From: Silene latifolia
Lineage: Eukaryota; Streptophyta; Magnoliopsida; Caryophyllales; Caryophyllaceae
Length of the DNA: 64,000 bases
Direction of reading: 5' to 3'
NCBI RefSeq assembly: GCF_048544455.1
Contig: NC_133538.1
Span: 18,442,969-18,506,968 of the forward strand
How positions within the stretch are numbered: position 1 is the stretch's first letter; every line of letters begins with the position of its first letter. Positions 26,292 to 37,761 of this stretch are shown here, piece by piece. Made by a program: the position numbers and the translations under genes. A model generated the notes under the pieces. That model did no database searches. It was not told where the DNA came from and saw nothing but the letters and a program-made list of their open reading frames with translations.

Positions 26292-28892
26292 ATGAATTTC
26301 GAGGATCCCAACTTTCTCAAGAATCTTCAAAGAGCTTTAAAGAATTTACAAGAAAACGATCCCAAGTGGATGCCGAGACGAGAACGAGCCGCTGAAGAGT
26401 TCAAGGTCAGTGAACTACCCGAGTTCACGGGAGGCACGGACCCCGAGGATTATCTCGATTGGGAGAGACAAATCGAACGAGTGTTTGATTTCAAAGGTCT
26501 GGATGACGCGAAATGCTGCAAGTACGCTATTCGAAGACTTAGTGGAGGGGCTTCACTATGGTACGAGAGTTTGAAAGCAAGGCGTGCTCGCTACTGGAAA
26601 AAGAAATTATCATCTTGGGATTCTCTTAAACACAAATTGCGCAAGAGATATGTTCCAGCAACTTATAGGCTCCCGACTTATCGTAAGATCGCCAATCTTA
26701 ACCAAGGGAGGCTTCGTGTCTCTGAATACATCGACGAGTTTGATAATCTCACTCTGATGAGAGAATTGGAAAAGAGTGAAGAATTAAAGATGGTTGATGC
26801 ACAAGGAAAAGCTAAATTGCCAACAATTTATGATGAGATGTTTGATGAGGAGGAACGGTTGGGTGATGTGTTCAATTTCGAAGAAAGAGAAAAGGACGAG
26901 ATTATAGAGCCATTGAGTGACGATGATCAATTTAAAGATGTGATTGAAGATGACATATTTGCCAACTTGGATGAACCTCATATGGAAGTCGCTTCTTTAT
27001 TTGATCCAAATCTACCAATTGTCTTTGATGAAGAATTGGAAGAAGCTTATGACAAAACTCTCATGGAAGAAAGTGATCATACAAGTTATGACGATGCAAC
27101 TCAAGACAATCCTAATCTTGTGCCAATCTCGGACGAGGAATTCAATGATGTTTTCTTCGAGGAACCACCCGCTGGTTTACCACCTATTCGAGGGATTGAA
27201 CACCAAATCGATCTCCTACCTATAGCTCCCTTACCAAACAAAGCCGCCTATAGATGCAATCCAATGGAGACAAAGGAATTGCAAATCGAGGAATTGATGG
27301 AACGAGGTTATGTGCGCGAGAGCATAAGTCCATGTGCTGTCCCTACTCTATTTGCTCCAAAGAAGGATGGGACGTGGCGAATGTGCGTTGATAGTCGAGC
27401 CGTGAACAATATAACTATCAAGTGTCGTTTTCCTGCCCCAAGGCTTGACGACATGCTTGATGAGTTACATGGATCCAAAACCTTTTCTAAAATCGACTTC
27501 AGGAGTGGTTATCACCAAATGCGAATGAGAGAAAGGGATAAGTGGAAAACCGCGTTCAAGACTAGACATGGGTTGTACGAGTGGACCGCCATGGCATTCG
27601 GATTGACCAATGCTCCGAGTACCTTTATGCGACTCATGAACGAGGTACTCAAACCATTCTTGGGAAAATTTGTGTTTGTTTATTTAGATGATATCTTGGT
27701 TTACAGTCAATGCAAAGGAGATCGCTTCAAACACCTTCGTAAAGTGTTCGAAACTCTCCGAGGACAAAAGCTATATGGAAAGAAGGAGAAATGTTCATTC
27801 TTGGTCGAGAGTGTCATATTTCTCGGCTATGTGGTTTCTAAAGATGGAGTGTCAGTGGACCAATCAAAGATCGAGGCCATTAAGTCATGGCCTACGCTTA
27901 AGTCCGTCACACAGGTTCGGTTTTTCCAAGGACTTGCTTCGTTCTATCGAAGATTCATAAAAGATTTCAGCACCACCACAAGTCCCATCACCGAGTGTTT
28001 AAAAAAGGGAACATTTGTATGGACCAAGGCTGCTCAAAAGGCTTTCGAGACGATTATTCAAAAACTTTGCAAGGCACTTTTATTGGCACTCCCAGATTTC
28101 ACTCAACCATTCGAGATGGAATGTGACACAACCGCTGGAATTGGAACCATACTAATGCAAGGAAATCGATCCATCGCTTATTTCTCCGAGAAATTGAATG
28201 GAGCCAGGCTCAATTACTCGACGTACGACAAAGAATTTTATGCTATCGTGAGAGCTCTTCAACATTGGAGTCACTACCTTTGGCCGAGTCATTTCATCCT
28301 GCACTCGGACCACGAATCACTGAAGCACATCAATGGACAACAAAAGTTAAACCCACGGCATGCTAAGTGGGTGGAGTTCCTACAATCCTTTCACTTTTCA
28401 TCAAAGTATAAACGTAGCAAGGGGAATGTGGTGGCCGATGCTCTCTCACGACGGTACTCATTATTGAACATGCTCGATGTACGGTTACTTGGATTTGAGG
28501 CATTGAAGGATTACTACGAGCATGATCCCGACTTTGGAGAAACCTTCGAGATTTGCAAGTCCGGAACTCATAATGAGTTCATTATTCCAGATGATTTCCT
28601 CTTCAAAGGTAATAAACTTTGTGTTCCAAAACTTCCAACTCGGGAACTCCTTATTCGAAAAGCTCATGGAGGTAGACTTGGAGTACATTTCGGGGTAAAC
28701 AAAACTGTAGATATTCTCAAAGAGCATTTTCATTGGCCCCAACTGCAAAGAGACGTGCAGGATGTGATACGAAGGTGGGAACCGTATCAAGTCAAAGAAC
28801 CGTATCAATCACCAATTGACAAATACATTGATAAGAAGCTACATGATGGGAACTCTAATTTCTTATTGAAGTCATTTCATGGGAGTTCATGA
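26292..28892 (+). CDS. Fused gag-RT-RNase H polyprotein of element E (866 aa)
   Basis: The start at 26292 follows the PBS and gives a gag-type N-terminus; an in-frame extension to 26064 reaches into the LTR and is unlikely to be used. Gag capsid-like domain is about residues 35-155 (DPEDYLDWERQIERVF). An acidic linker (about 160-295) takes the place of zinc knuckle and protease. RT is about 300-520, with YLDD at 464-467. RNase H is about 600-740 (first Asp at 612; HSDHESL near 675; ADALSRR). A stub of the integrase zinc-binding region is at about 795-840. The two His are visible but the Cys pair is gone (RRWEPYQ) and no DDE core follows. Full chromovirus polyproteins are much longer. Replication would need protease and integrase from elsewhere. 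Confidence 0.85.
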   Translation: MNFEDPNFLKNLQRALKNLQENDPKWMPRRERAAEEFKVSELPEFTGGTDPEDYLDWERQIERVFDFKGLDDAKCCKYAIRRLSGGASLWYESLKARRARYWKKKLSSWDSLKHKLRKRYVPATYRLPTYRKIANLNQGRLRVSEYIDEFDNLTLMRELEKSEELKMVDAQGKAKLPTIYDEMFDEEERLGDVFNFEEREKDEIIEPLSDDDQFKDVIEDDIFANLDEPHMEVASLFDPNLPIVFDEELEEAYDKTLMEESDHTSYDDATQDNPNLVPISDEEFNDVFFEEPPAGLPPIRGIEHQIDLLPIAPLPNKAAYRCNPMETKELQIEELMERGYVRESISPCAVPTLFAPKKDGTWRMCVDSRAVNNITIKCRFPAPRLDDMLDELHGSKTFSKIDFRSGYHQMRMRERDKWKTAFKTRHGLYEWTAMAFGLTNAPSTFMRLMNEVLKPFLGKFVFVYLDDILVYSQCKGDRFKHLRKVFETLRGQKLYGKKEKCSFLVESVIFLGYVVSKDGVSVDQSKIEAIKSWPTLKSVTQVRFFQGLASFYRRFIKDFSTTTSPITECLKKGTFVWTKAAQKAFETIIQKLCKALLLALPDFTQPFEMECDTTAGIGTILMQGNRSIAYFSEKLNGARLNYSTYDKEFYAIVRALQHWSHYLWPSHFILHSDHESLKHINGQQKLNPRHAKWVEFLQSFHFSSKYKRSKGNVVADALSRRYSLLNMLDVRLLGFEALKDYYEHDPDFGETFEICKSGTHNEFIIPDDFLFKGNKLCVPKLPTRELLIRKAHGGRLGVHFGVNKTVDILKEHFHWPQLQRDVQDVIRRWEPYQVKEPYQSPIDKYIDKKLHDGNSNFLLKSFHGSS

Positions 28893-29249
28893 TGATCTTG
28901 TTGCTTCGAGCAACCATTATTTGGATTTTGGTAGAATTGTGCATGGAAGGTGGTGGGAAGGAAATCACAAGAAAGTAAAGCACAAGCAAAGATGGCATAA
29001 AATAGTTGTGATTGACAATACTCATTTCAAATTCAAATCACCGGAGAGGGATAAGCATGAAGACTACATTGAAAATGATGAGCTGAAGAAGAGATCAACA
29101 GGGTGCGTAAACTGCTTCATATTCTTAATCAAGCTCGAATCTAACTTCCAGATTTGTTTTGATCCCGGTGGCATCAAAGATGATTCGACTACGTGTTCGG
29201 GCTTGTTCGGGTTTATAATATTCATCTTTGATCCCTAAGATATCGAGGC
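28893..29249 (+). other. Unassigned 3' interior of element E
   Basis: A 119-codon frame (28879-29238) overlaps the polyprotein end in another phase. I recognise no chromodomain or integrase C-terminus in it. It is likely leftover 3' sequence after deletion of the integrase region. Confidence 0.4.
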
Positions 29250-29286
29250 AAGAATTGAGGACAATTCTTTTCAAAGGGGGAGGAAT
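29250..29286 (+). promoter_or_regulatory. Pre-PPT hairpin and polypurine tract of element E
   Basis: AAGAATTG / AGGA / CAATTCTT (29250-29269) is a perfect 8-bp stem, followed by AAAGGGGGAGGAAT immediately before the 3' LTR. Confidence 0.85.
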
Positions 29287-30981
29287 TGATGTGAATACGA
29301 ATCACCTGGATGAAATAATTCTCGAAACAAGCAACCAAGACAACCCGGTTCACCAAGCATGGATCGGTTCGAATAATAGTCGAGAAAAATGCATGATAAA
29401 CCGCCAATGGGAGCAAGGAGAACCGTGTGGAGCAAGGTCCAACCTCGAAAATGGGCTAGTCCAAGGGCATTGAATAAAGCTCACCTAGTTTTTGTCATAG
29501 CCTAGTTTTTGCAAAAGTCTTTCCTAGTTTTTGGCTTAGTCTTACCTAGTTCTTCTACATAGCCTAGAACTCACCACAAAGCATTAAAAGCTAGCCTTGG
29601 GCACCAAGGAATTTCGGCCTATATAAGGCTTGTAATCCTCATTTGTTTATCATCCAATTTTGAAGTAAAAACTTGAGAGTATTCTCTAAAACTTGTCTTG
29701 TCTTCTTGTGTTGTTACACGAGTGATTTGGCTTAAGAGGTCGAAACGCGATTTCGCACCTTGCTTGAACGAGGGACGTGATCCTAAGTTTAAGTCGGATT
29801 GTTTGACGAGTATCAAAAAATTCACCCATTGGCGTAGCTATAGGTCTAGCTACGACAAATATCCCATTGTTTTCGAGGTCTTCATTGATCTTGAAACAAA
29901 TATCCCCTTTATTTCAAAACACAAAAATAACCCTACAAAAATGTCTTCCGCTTCCGCCAAAATTCACATCACGTAGTCTATGCCACCTCGATGGAGATGA
30001 CTCACCACTCTCAAGTAAGTCCAATGCGCGCTACCATGTCCCACTCACAATCAAAGCCAGACCTGGAATCTAACTACTCCCCATATGATCGGAAATATCA
30101 TATGGATCAACACACCCAGAAAATAGGGGACAATTTACACAGACACACAAACGTCAGTCTATAATCACCACTGACCACAAGTCTATGACTACACATATGA
30201 CACACAAAACCCAATGTATCCATCTCCGTCTTATCACAAATCTCGGTGACGGTATCACAACACCGCCACCACCCCTGCCGGACCACGGTCCGAGGTAGCC
30301 GCATCGCAACACGGTTTACCTGAGTCTGCATCGCAACACGAACCCGGTATCCTGAACCATTAATGTGCACATCCTCCTTGGGGGTGGGTCCCTCCAAGAA
30401 GCGATCTCAGGCGCAAGGTCGGTGTCCCACAAACACCTCTTCACTAACAACACCACTCTACCACCGCCAACAATACAAAAGCAACACTACTAACACGAAA
30501 CCAACATAACCAATAGAAGATCGACACAAGATACAATAATTATATGTAATTAATGAAAACCGAGTAGGGAAACCCTACCTCATAGCAAGACTTCATGAGT
30601 AATATGAAAAACCGCATCCGACTCACTAGTTCGTCATCCCCTACATAAAGACATAATACTACCATAAAGCACTCTATTAATTATGTTAAACCCCTTTCTA
30701 TCATTCCCTTAATTACCCACAACTAGATTATAAATCTAAATAAACAAAATCCCCAAATCCCCCAAAATATAGGGTTAGATAAACAAGAAAGAGGAAAGGA
30801 GTGAAGGTTTGACTTACCATGGAAGTAAATGAAAGGTCGGGGAGGAGGTAGTCGCTCCAAATCTTCAAGCTTGGGTACGGTGCCATGGGAGGGTTAGGAA
30901 GGGTTTTGAGAGAAAGGAGAGAGTTTTTTGGTTTTTAGAGAGAAAGAATGAATTAGGGTTTAGGAAAAAGGGAATCTCAAT

Positions 30982-31059
30982 TTATATAACACAAGATCTG
31001 ACACGCCACACTCGGCCGAGTGACACTTACTCGGCCGAGTATGGTGTGTATTCGGTCGA
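30982..31059 (-). promoter_or_regulatory. TATA box and CTCGGCCGAG array of solo LTR G
   Basis: A minus-strand TATA (GTTATATAAA) at about 30982-30990 is preceded in that sense by three palindromes. Their cores start at 31012, 31031 and 31052 (TCGGCCGA twice, then TCGGTCGA), with spacings of 19 and 21 bp. Confidence 0.65.
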
Positions 31060-31159
31060 GTGGGACCTACCAAGTCCACTACAGCTTTCGCTGGTCCACT
31101 ATATCCTTACTAGGTCTAGCATATATTGTAATACCTTAGATAATTGAGGTGTTGGGTAC

Positions 31160-31361
31160 TCTATCGAGTAGGACTTACTCTGTCGAGTAAGTCACTGACG
31201 GATTCTGGAGTATATTCTGCTTTGAATGTACTCGATTGAGTAGAGGCAACTCGATCGAGTAGGCGATACTCGATCGAGTACGTTAGTTACTCGATCGAGT
31301 AAGTCAGGTTTTACGGACTTTCCCGCCGGGTTTGATAGTAAAACGTGGAGAGGTATTTAAA
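31160..31361 (+). promoter_or_regulatory. U3 palindrome array and TATA-like box of the T 5' LTR
   Basis: Cores of ACTCGATCGAGT type start at 31160, 31179, 31232, 31251, 31270 and 31291. Spacings are 19, 53, 19, 19 and 21, and the 53-bp gap holds TTCTGGA at 31203-31209. A TATA-like TATTTAAA is at 31354-31361. The 3' LTR has the same array at about 60378-60505. Confidence 0.75.
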
Positions 31362-32989
31362 GTTTCTATCGACAGTTTTGTCACTTTTACCTTTATTTTC
31401 TAAACTTTTCACAAGAAAACAAAATGACGTTCAATTCTATCCTCTTTTTGCTATCAAATCAAGGCTAGGGTTGTCGGATTTCTGAGATCGTTATACCCTT
31501 GTGATCGTCATCTTTTGGCTAAGATTTCCTTGTTGTCTTTATATCAGTTTGTTAATTTTGGTTAAACCCTAATTGGGTGATTTGGGGGGTTTTTGGGAGT
31601 AATTGTTGTAGTAGATTATAATTATATGATTATTGTTATAAGAGGTGGTTTCGTAGAGGAGGCTTTTTGATCTGCTGCTATTGTTGATTGGTGATTCCAT
31701 TTCAGGTAGGGTTTCCCTACTCGGTTACTGTATAATTGATTTAAGTGCTGTGGTGGTTGAATCATATGATTATCTCTATGGTTAATTGTATTTCTTGGTA
31801 TTGGCATGATTATCCATATTGTGGTTTCTGGTTGTAATTGTATATGGTTCGTGAGGTGCGCCCTCGACTGAGTGGAGTCATTTGCAGGAATGGTTTCACG
31901 CCCTTGATTCGCCCCTTGTGGTTCCCGTCACAAGGGGGATGTGCACATTAATGGTCATAGGGTTTTTCGCTATGGGAGTTGAGCGGGATTTAGGTGGCAA
32001 GGCTGCGGTCCCCACTGGTGGAGTGGAATACCTGTTGCGATGGGTTTTCTGGCAGGTCTACACACTTTAGTGTGTAGATAGGTGATTGGTGTTGAACTGG
32101 AGTTGGAGTAATGTGCTTTTATATTTGGATGTTGTTGTTTGCTTATTTTGATTATTTAGTAACTAACCCCGTTTAAATGTTTTGAAAACTGTGGTGATCT
32201 ATGCGGGGATGGTGAGCAGTTGAGTATCAGGTATTTCAATGGAGTACGCGCGGGATCTATATGGGGATGGAGTCATCACTATTTCTAGTCTTTTAGTCTT
32301 CTGCTGATAGTTTATGATAGTTTCATTTCAGTTTTGAACTTTAGTTTTAAACAGTTGTATTTTTATTCTCGGTTTGGTTTTTAAGTTGTACGCACTTTAA
32401 ACATTTAAACTTGAAGTATGTTTCTTTTTGGTCTCCTTTGATTATTATACCTCAGGCAACCGAGATGGTAACATCTCCATGTGCTGAGGTGGTCTTGGTA
32501 AGGCACCTTGGTATATGGGGGATGTTACAAAGTGGTATTAGAGCAACGATTTTGGAACCTGTAACCAATGAACCCAATGAATGTAGGGAGTCAAATTAAA
32601 ATGAACCCGGGTAGGAGTTGTTAGGAGCTAATGCAAAGGCCTGGAAGACGTCCTAAAGTCGCGATCTTGCCATTGCAACTTTGAACCCGTCACTATGGGG
32701 TGCCATGAGAGCGCCATTTGTTTATTGTTGTTATGTAATGCTTGCATTGGATGAAGTGTGTAGTCAAAGTACATGACTTGGTTGAAAAGTGTGAAGTATG
32801 TGTTGGCATAAGAATATGAAATTCATGTTAAGAGTATGGTTAAGTGATGGAAGGTGAATTTTATAATGTTTGGCTATATTAGTAACATGTGAATAGGAGA
32901 ATGTGATGTTGTATATACATATATGTTGAATTATTGCGCTAAAAGTTATAGTAGGTAAATATTTGGGTAGTGTAATTCGTGAGCATGAC

Positions 32990-33296
32990 TCGATCGATTA
33001 GGGGGAACTCGACCGAGTAGGGTGGACTCGATCGAGTTGGCTGCACTCGATCGAGTGGGTATTTTGTGTGTTGGGCAGTAGATTCTGGAGTCGAGTTACT
33101 CGATCGAGTTACTCGATCGAGTTGGGGGAGTACTCGATCGAGTGTCGTGTACCCGACCGAGTACGTTTTAGTCCTCGATCGAGTATGTTTTATGGTAGTT
33201 CTAGTCAGCTTCTGGAGTTGGGGTACTCGATTGAGTGTGTAGGTTACTCGATCTTGTGACTCCTACTCGATCGAGTAGGTGTGAGTACTCGATAGA
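32990..33296. repeat. Internal palindrome array before the T gag start
   Basis: Thirteen CGATCG-type cores start at 32990, 33009, 33028, 33047, 33100, 33113, 33134, 33153, 33175, 33227, 33248, 33267 and 33289. Most spacings are 19-22. The two gaps of 52-53 bp each contain TTCTGGA (33083 and 33210). It occupies the 5' leader between PBS and gag ATG (33378). Confidence 0.85.
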
Positions 33297-33377
33297 GTAT
33301 GTCTTTGTGCGGGTCGTAATTGCTTTGAGCCGTAGGCTATGTGCTTACGTTTATCTCCCTTTTTATAGCTCAAAGAT

Positions 33378-34461
33378 ATGCCGCCAAAAAGATCAGCCGC
33401 GTATGTTAAGGCTCAAGAGATGAGCATTGAGGATATCGCCAAAATGATTGAGCACCAAGATGCGCTCACTGAGACCCTCAAGAGGTTGGGGAAAGAAAAG
33501 GAGACTAGGGTAGATTTCCCCAAGATGAGTACTACCATATCTCGCTTCAACCCCACTACCTATGTGGGCACAGGCGCGCCGATTCTACTTGAAAACTGAC
33601 ATCGTGAGATGGAGAATATCCTTGGGGTGGTGCATGGTCCAGAGGAGTTTAAGGTAGAACAGGCCGCGTTCTACCTAATGGACTCAGCTGGAGAGTGGTG
33701 GGATGAGGTGAAAGATCTATCTGAAGCAGGGTAAGACCACAACTCCGTGGTCCGAGTTCAAAAGAGCTATGAGAAATGAGTTTGTTCCGGAGCATGTTCG
33801 CAGCAATATGGAGGATGAGTTCGATTATTTTAAGATGACTGAGGACATAACCATGACAGAGTACTACCATAAGTTCAATGAGAAGTCGAGGTATGCTGAG
33901 GATATGGGACTAACTCTGGCGAACTTAGCATTTCGATTTGAGAAAGGGCTAACTTACCAGATCATGGAAAAGCTACTGACGGGGACTCTTATCGATGTGA
34001 AAGAGGTCTATGAGAAAGCTAGATGGGCTGAAAGGTTGGTATAAATGGCCAAGGAAACTAGGGAGAAGAGCTCAGCGAAGAGGAAGGCCGAGAGTGAGGG
34101 CGGTAATCAATCTGGTTACAAGCATGGTAACCACAATCAGTCGAAGGCTTATTCGTTTGGATCGGGGTTCAGTGAAGGATCTTCTTTCGGTTGTGGTGGT
34201 CGCAGTGGTAGCGGTAACTGGAGTATTGCATGTTTTAATTATGGTGGTGTTGGCCACAAGAGGCATGAGTGTGCCAGTGCTGCTGGGAGAGACTTTAAGA
34301 GACAGTCTCAGGGGAACTTTTCTCAAGGACCGACGCAGAGTTATGCAAGTAATCGGCCAGCTGGGTCGTGGAACAACCAAGGTGCGCAGAGTAATAATAA
34401 TGGCGGTTCCAACCGCAATGGTGGTAATTCCTATCAGCGTCCGGCAGTTAATACCAATTAG
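33378..34461 (+). pseudogene. Degenerate gag of element T
   Basis: Starts with a basic MPPKRSA segment at 33378. A capsid-like segment typical of Tekay/Del gag follows, running through an in-frame stop after 33590 and further lesions near 33735. The capsid continues at 33769-34044 (YYHKFNEKSRYAEDM), and a Gly/Ser/Asn-rich nucleocapsid ends at 34461. The zinc knuckle reads CFNYGGVGHKRHEC, so the second Cys is Tyr. The stop at 34042-34044 (TAA) stands where family members have Gln. Not expected to give functional Gag. Confidence 0.8.
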
Positions 34462-34494
34462 GCATCAGCCACCAAGTCTACTGCATCAGCTAGT

Positions 34495-37400
34495 ATGGTA
34501 CAGGGAGGAGGGCAGAAGAACAGCGGTAAAATTTTCATGATGGGCAAGCAGGAAGCTAAGAAGGATACTCATGTGGTTACTGGTACTTTCCTTGTTCATA
34601 ACACACCGTCTTTTGTACTGTTTGATTCAGGGGCAACCCACTCTTTTGTGTCTAGGAGTCATGCCTTAGCTATGGGTTTGGGAGAGTATGAACTGGTAAA
34701 AGATAACGTGTTTATACCTTCGGGAGAGTCAGTGTCATGTTTTAAGCTATATGAGGGGTGTCTTTGATAGTGGGATAAGTGGACTTCCCGGTCAACCTGT
34801 TAGAGTTTCCTATGGATGGGGTTGAGGTTATCGTTGGGATTGTATGGTTGGGTAAGTATGAGGCTAAGATATATTGTCGGTAAAAGAGGGTGTCTTTAAA
34901 AGGGCCTAAGGGAGCCAAAGTGTCACAAATGGGGTTCATTGTAAAACCTAAGATGATGTTGATCGCGGTAATGACTTTAAAGTCATGTTTGATAAAGAAG
35001 TGTCCTTTAATCCTTTGTCATGTAAGGGATATACGAGTAGAGGAGCCATCGACATCTGATGTACCGGTGATTGGGGAATTTGGTGACGTTTTTCCAGATG
35101 AGATATCGGGGTTACGTCCTAAGAGGGACATCGACTTCAGTGTTGAACACAAACCGGGGACATGACCGATATCTAAAGCACCGTACCGGATAGGGCCTAA
35201 AGAGCTGGAGGAGTTGAAGAAGCAGCTGGATGAGTTGCTAGACAAGGGGTACATTCGACATAGTGTATCCCCTTGGGGTGCACCAGTTTTGTTTGTGAAA
35301 AACAAAGACGGGAGTATGAAGTTATACATCGACTAAAGGGAGTTGAACCATGTTACATTGAAGAATAAGTATCCTTTACCGAGGATAGACGATCTTTTTG
35401 ACCAGTTGAGTGGAGCTGGTGTCTTTTCGAAGATTGATCTAAGGTCGGGGTACTATCAGTTGAGGATTTGGGATGAAGACATACCAAAGACAGCTTTTCG
35501 GTTGCGGTATGGTCACTATGAATATGTGGCGATGCCGTTTGGGTTGACTAATTCACTAGCGGTATTTATGGATTTGATGAACCGGGTTTTCAGCCAGTAC
35601 TTAGATCAGTTCATGGGGGTGTTTATAGATGACATCTTAGTATATTCCATGACTAAGGAGGAGCATGAGGAGCACTTACGATTGGTGCTGCAAACTCTAC
35701 GCGACATCTAGTTGTATGCCAAGTTATCTAAGTGTGAGTTCTATTTGGAGAGGGTGGCTTTTCTGGGCCATGTGATCTTGAAAGAGGGTGTGTTAGTGGA
35801 TCCTAGCAAGGTTGAGGCAGTGGCAAACTGGGAAACACCGAAGAATGTTGCTGAGATCCGGAGTTTCTTGGGTTTAGCTAGCTACTACAGGAGCTTTGTG
35901 AAAGACTTTTCTAAGATCGCTAGAAATATGACAACTTTGATGAGGAAAGAGACCAGATTTCGTTGGGATGAGAGTTGTGAAACGGCGTTCCAAAAATTAA
36001 AGAAGCGTTTGACTACAGCTCCAGTATTGGCTTTATCGGAGGGGAGTTGGAACTTTGAGGTTTATACCGATGCTTCAAAGAATAGGTTAGGTAGTGTTTT
36101 AATGCAGAATGGGAAAGTTATCGCCTATGCTTTGAGGTAGCTGAAACCACATGAGGAGAACTATCCTACTCACGACTTGGATCTTGGTGCAGTGGTTTTT
36201 TCTCTAAATATTTGGAGACACTATCTATATGGGGAGACCTTTAAGGTGTTTTCTGATCACAAGAATTTGAAGTACATCTATACTCAGAAGGAGTTGAATA
36301 TGGGACAGAGGACGTGGATGAAGCTCATTGGTCACTATGACATGGATATTATCTACCATGAAGGGAAGACGAATGTTGTGGTAGATGCGTTGAGTATGAA
36401 GAGTGCGCATTCCCTATGCACAACTATGTCACTGATGAGGTTGAAAGATAAGGTGACCAAGATGGGGATACATGTGATCCAGAAAGGGGGGGGGGGGGTG
36501 TTATGGGAGATTTGACAGTTGAACCAGAGCTTTATGATGATATTCAGAGGAAAAATACTCTTGATCCTAAGATTCAGGAGTGGAGGGCTGGAGTAGAGAA
36601 GGGGACAGTGTCTCGGTTCTCTATTCATTGTGATGGGAGTGTTCGATTTGATGGGAGATGGTGTGTACCTAAGGATGAGGAGCTGAGAAAAATAATCATG
36701 ACTGAGGCTCACTGCACTCCGTATTCAGTGCATCCAAGTGGTGACAAGCTTTATAAGGATCTTAAGCAGACGTTTTGGTGGCCTGGGATGAAAAGGGAGA
36801 CAGCTGAGTTTGTGGCTCGATGTTTGACTTGCCAGAGAGTCAAAGGGGAGCAGCGAAGACCACAAGGTAAGATTCAGTCTCTTGAGGTACCTGAGTGGAA
36901 GTGGGTGATTGTTGATCGATTGACCAAGTCAGCTCATTTTATTCCCATAAAAGATACGTTGAGTAAGGTTCAGTTAGCGAGCGGCTACAAGAATAATGTG
37001 GTGAGATTGCATGGGGTGCCGATGGATATTGTGTCAGATCGAGATACGAGATTCATTTCTTGATTTTGGCAAGAGTTTTAGGAATGGATGGGGATTACAT
37101 TGAAGATGAGTACCGCATTTCATCATGCGATGGATGGGCAGACAAAGAGAACAATCAAGACTTTGGAGCACATGTTAAAGGCCTGCTTGATGGAACTTGG
37201 TGGTAGTTGGGAAGATAGATTGGATCCGATTGAGTTCTCTTACAATAAAAGCTACCATATGAGTATTGGGATGGCTCCATTCAAGGCGTTGTATAGGAGG
37301 AGGTGTAGGAGTCCGATTTGTTGGGATGATAGCACATAAGCAGTGGTTTTAGGACCATAGATGGTGCAACATATGGTTGAGCAAGTGAGGTTGATTCGGC

Positions 37401-37511
37401 AAAAGATTAAGGTGGCCCAGGATCGACAAAAGAGATACGGATTTGCATCGTCGGGACATTGAGTTCCAAATTGGGGATAAGGTTCTTTTGAAGGTGTTAC
37501 CTATGCGTGGG
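34495..37511 (+). pseudogene. Degenerate pol of element T, 5' part (protease, RT, RNase H, integrase)
   Basis: Protease: catalytic Asp codon at 34624-34626 in [26 protein letters not shown] near 35430 and [10 protein letters not shown] with the Asp pair at 35628-35633. RNase H follows to about 36380 (VFSDHKNL, VVDALS). The integrase zinc-binding region is at about 36700-36850 (H, H, then CLTCQ). The integrase core lacks the first catalytic Asp segment: EWKW runs straight into VIVDRLTK near 36900. The Glu position reads TKRT instead of TERT near 37145. Stops at 35163, 35334, 35709, 36138, 37061, 37079 and 37358 and a G-run (about 36485-36497) break the frame. H is inserted after 37511. Confidence 0.85.
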
Positions 37512-37761
37512 TGATAGGTGATTATTTTAGACCGTTTCCCCTATTTATTTTCATGCTTTTTAACCCCATTTGGCACGGTTTTAGCTCCGACTCACTTGCA
37601 TTTTACCCTTCTATACCATGTGATCCTATACTATGAATTCCCGTCTCACCTTGTAGGGAATAGGCCAAGAAAGAGGCAAGACGGAATAAGGAGCCAGCAC
37701 GGACTAAGCATTGTGCTAGCATGAGAAGAAGAAGAGGGAGAGTTGCTGAAGAAGTGTTCTC

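Larger units (their letters stand above)
25484..29971 (+). mobile_element. Young chromovirus-like LTR element E (CRM/Reina type), internally reduced
   Basis: The LTRs are 25484-26168 and 29287-29971, both 685 bp. I see three base differences by eye. Ends are TGATGTGAATA...CACATCA. The target duplication CGTAG lies at 25479-25483 and 29972-29976. The PBS TGGTATCAGAGC is at 26173-26184. A hairpin is at 29250-29269, and the PPT AAAGGGGGAGGAAT is at 29273-29286. One long ORF fuses gag to RT and RNase H. The zinc knuckle, protease and integrase core are missing. Near-identical LTRs and a fully open frame imply recent insertion. Confidence 0.92.

Noticed and set aside
31882..32070. 62-aa ORF with a counterpart at 61024-61275
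   Set aside because: Both are in the LTRs of T and are LTR duplicates; the frame is not conserved in the related solo LTR U.
34010..34540. 176-aa ORF overlapping T gag
   Set aside because: Out-of-frame shadow of the Gly/Ser-rich nucleocapsid region, whose frame carries the zinc knuckle.
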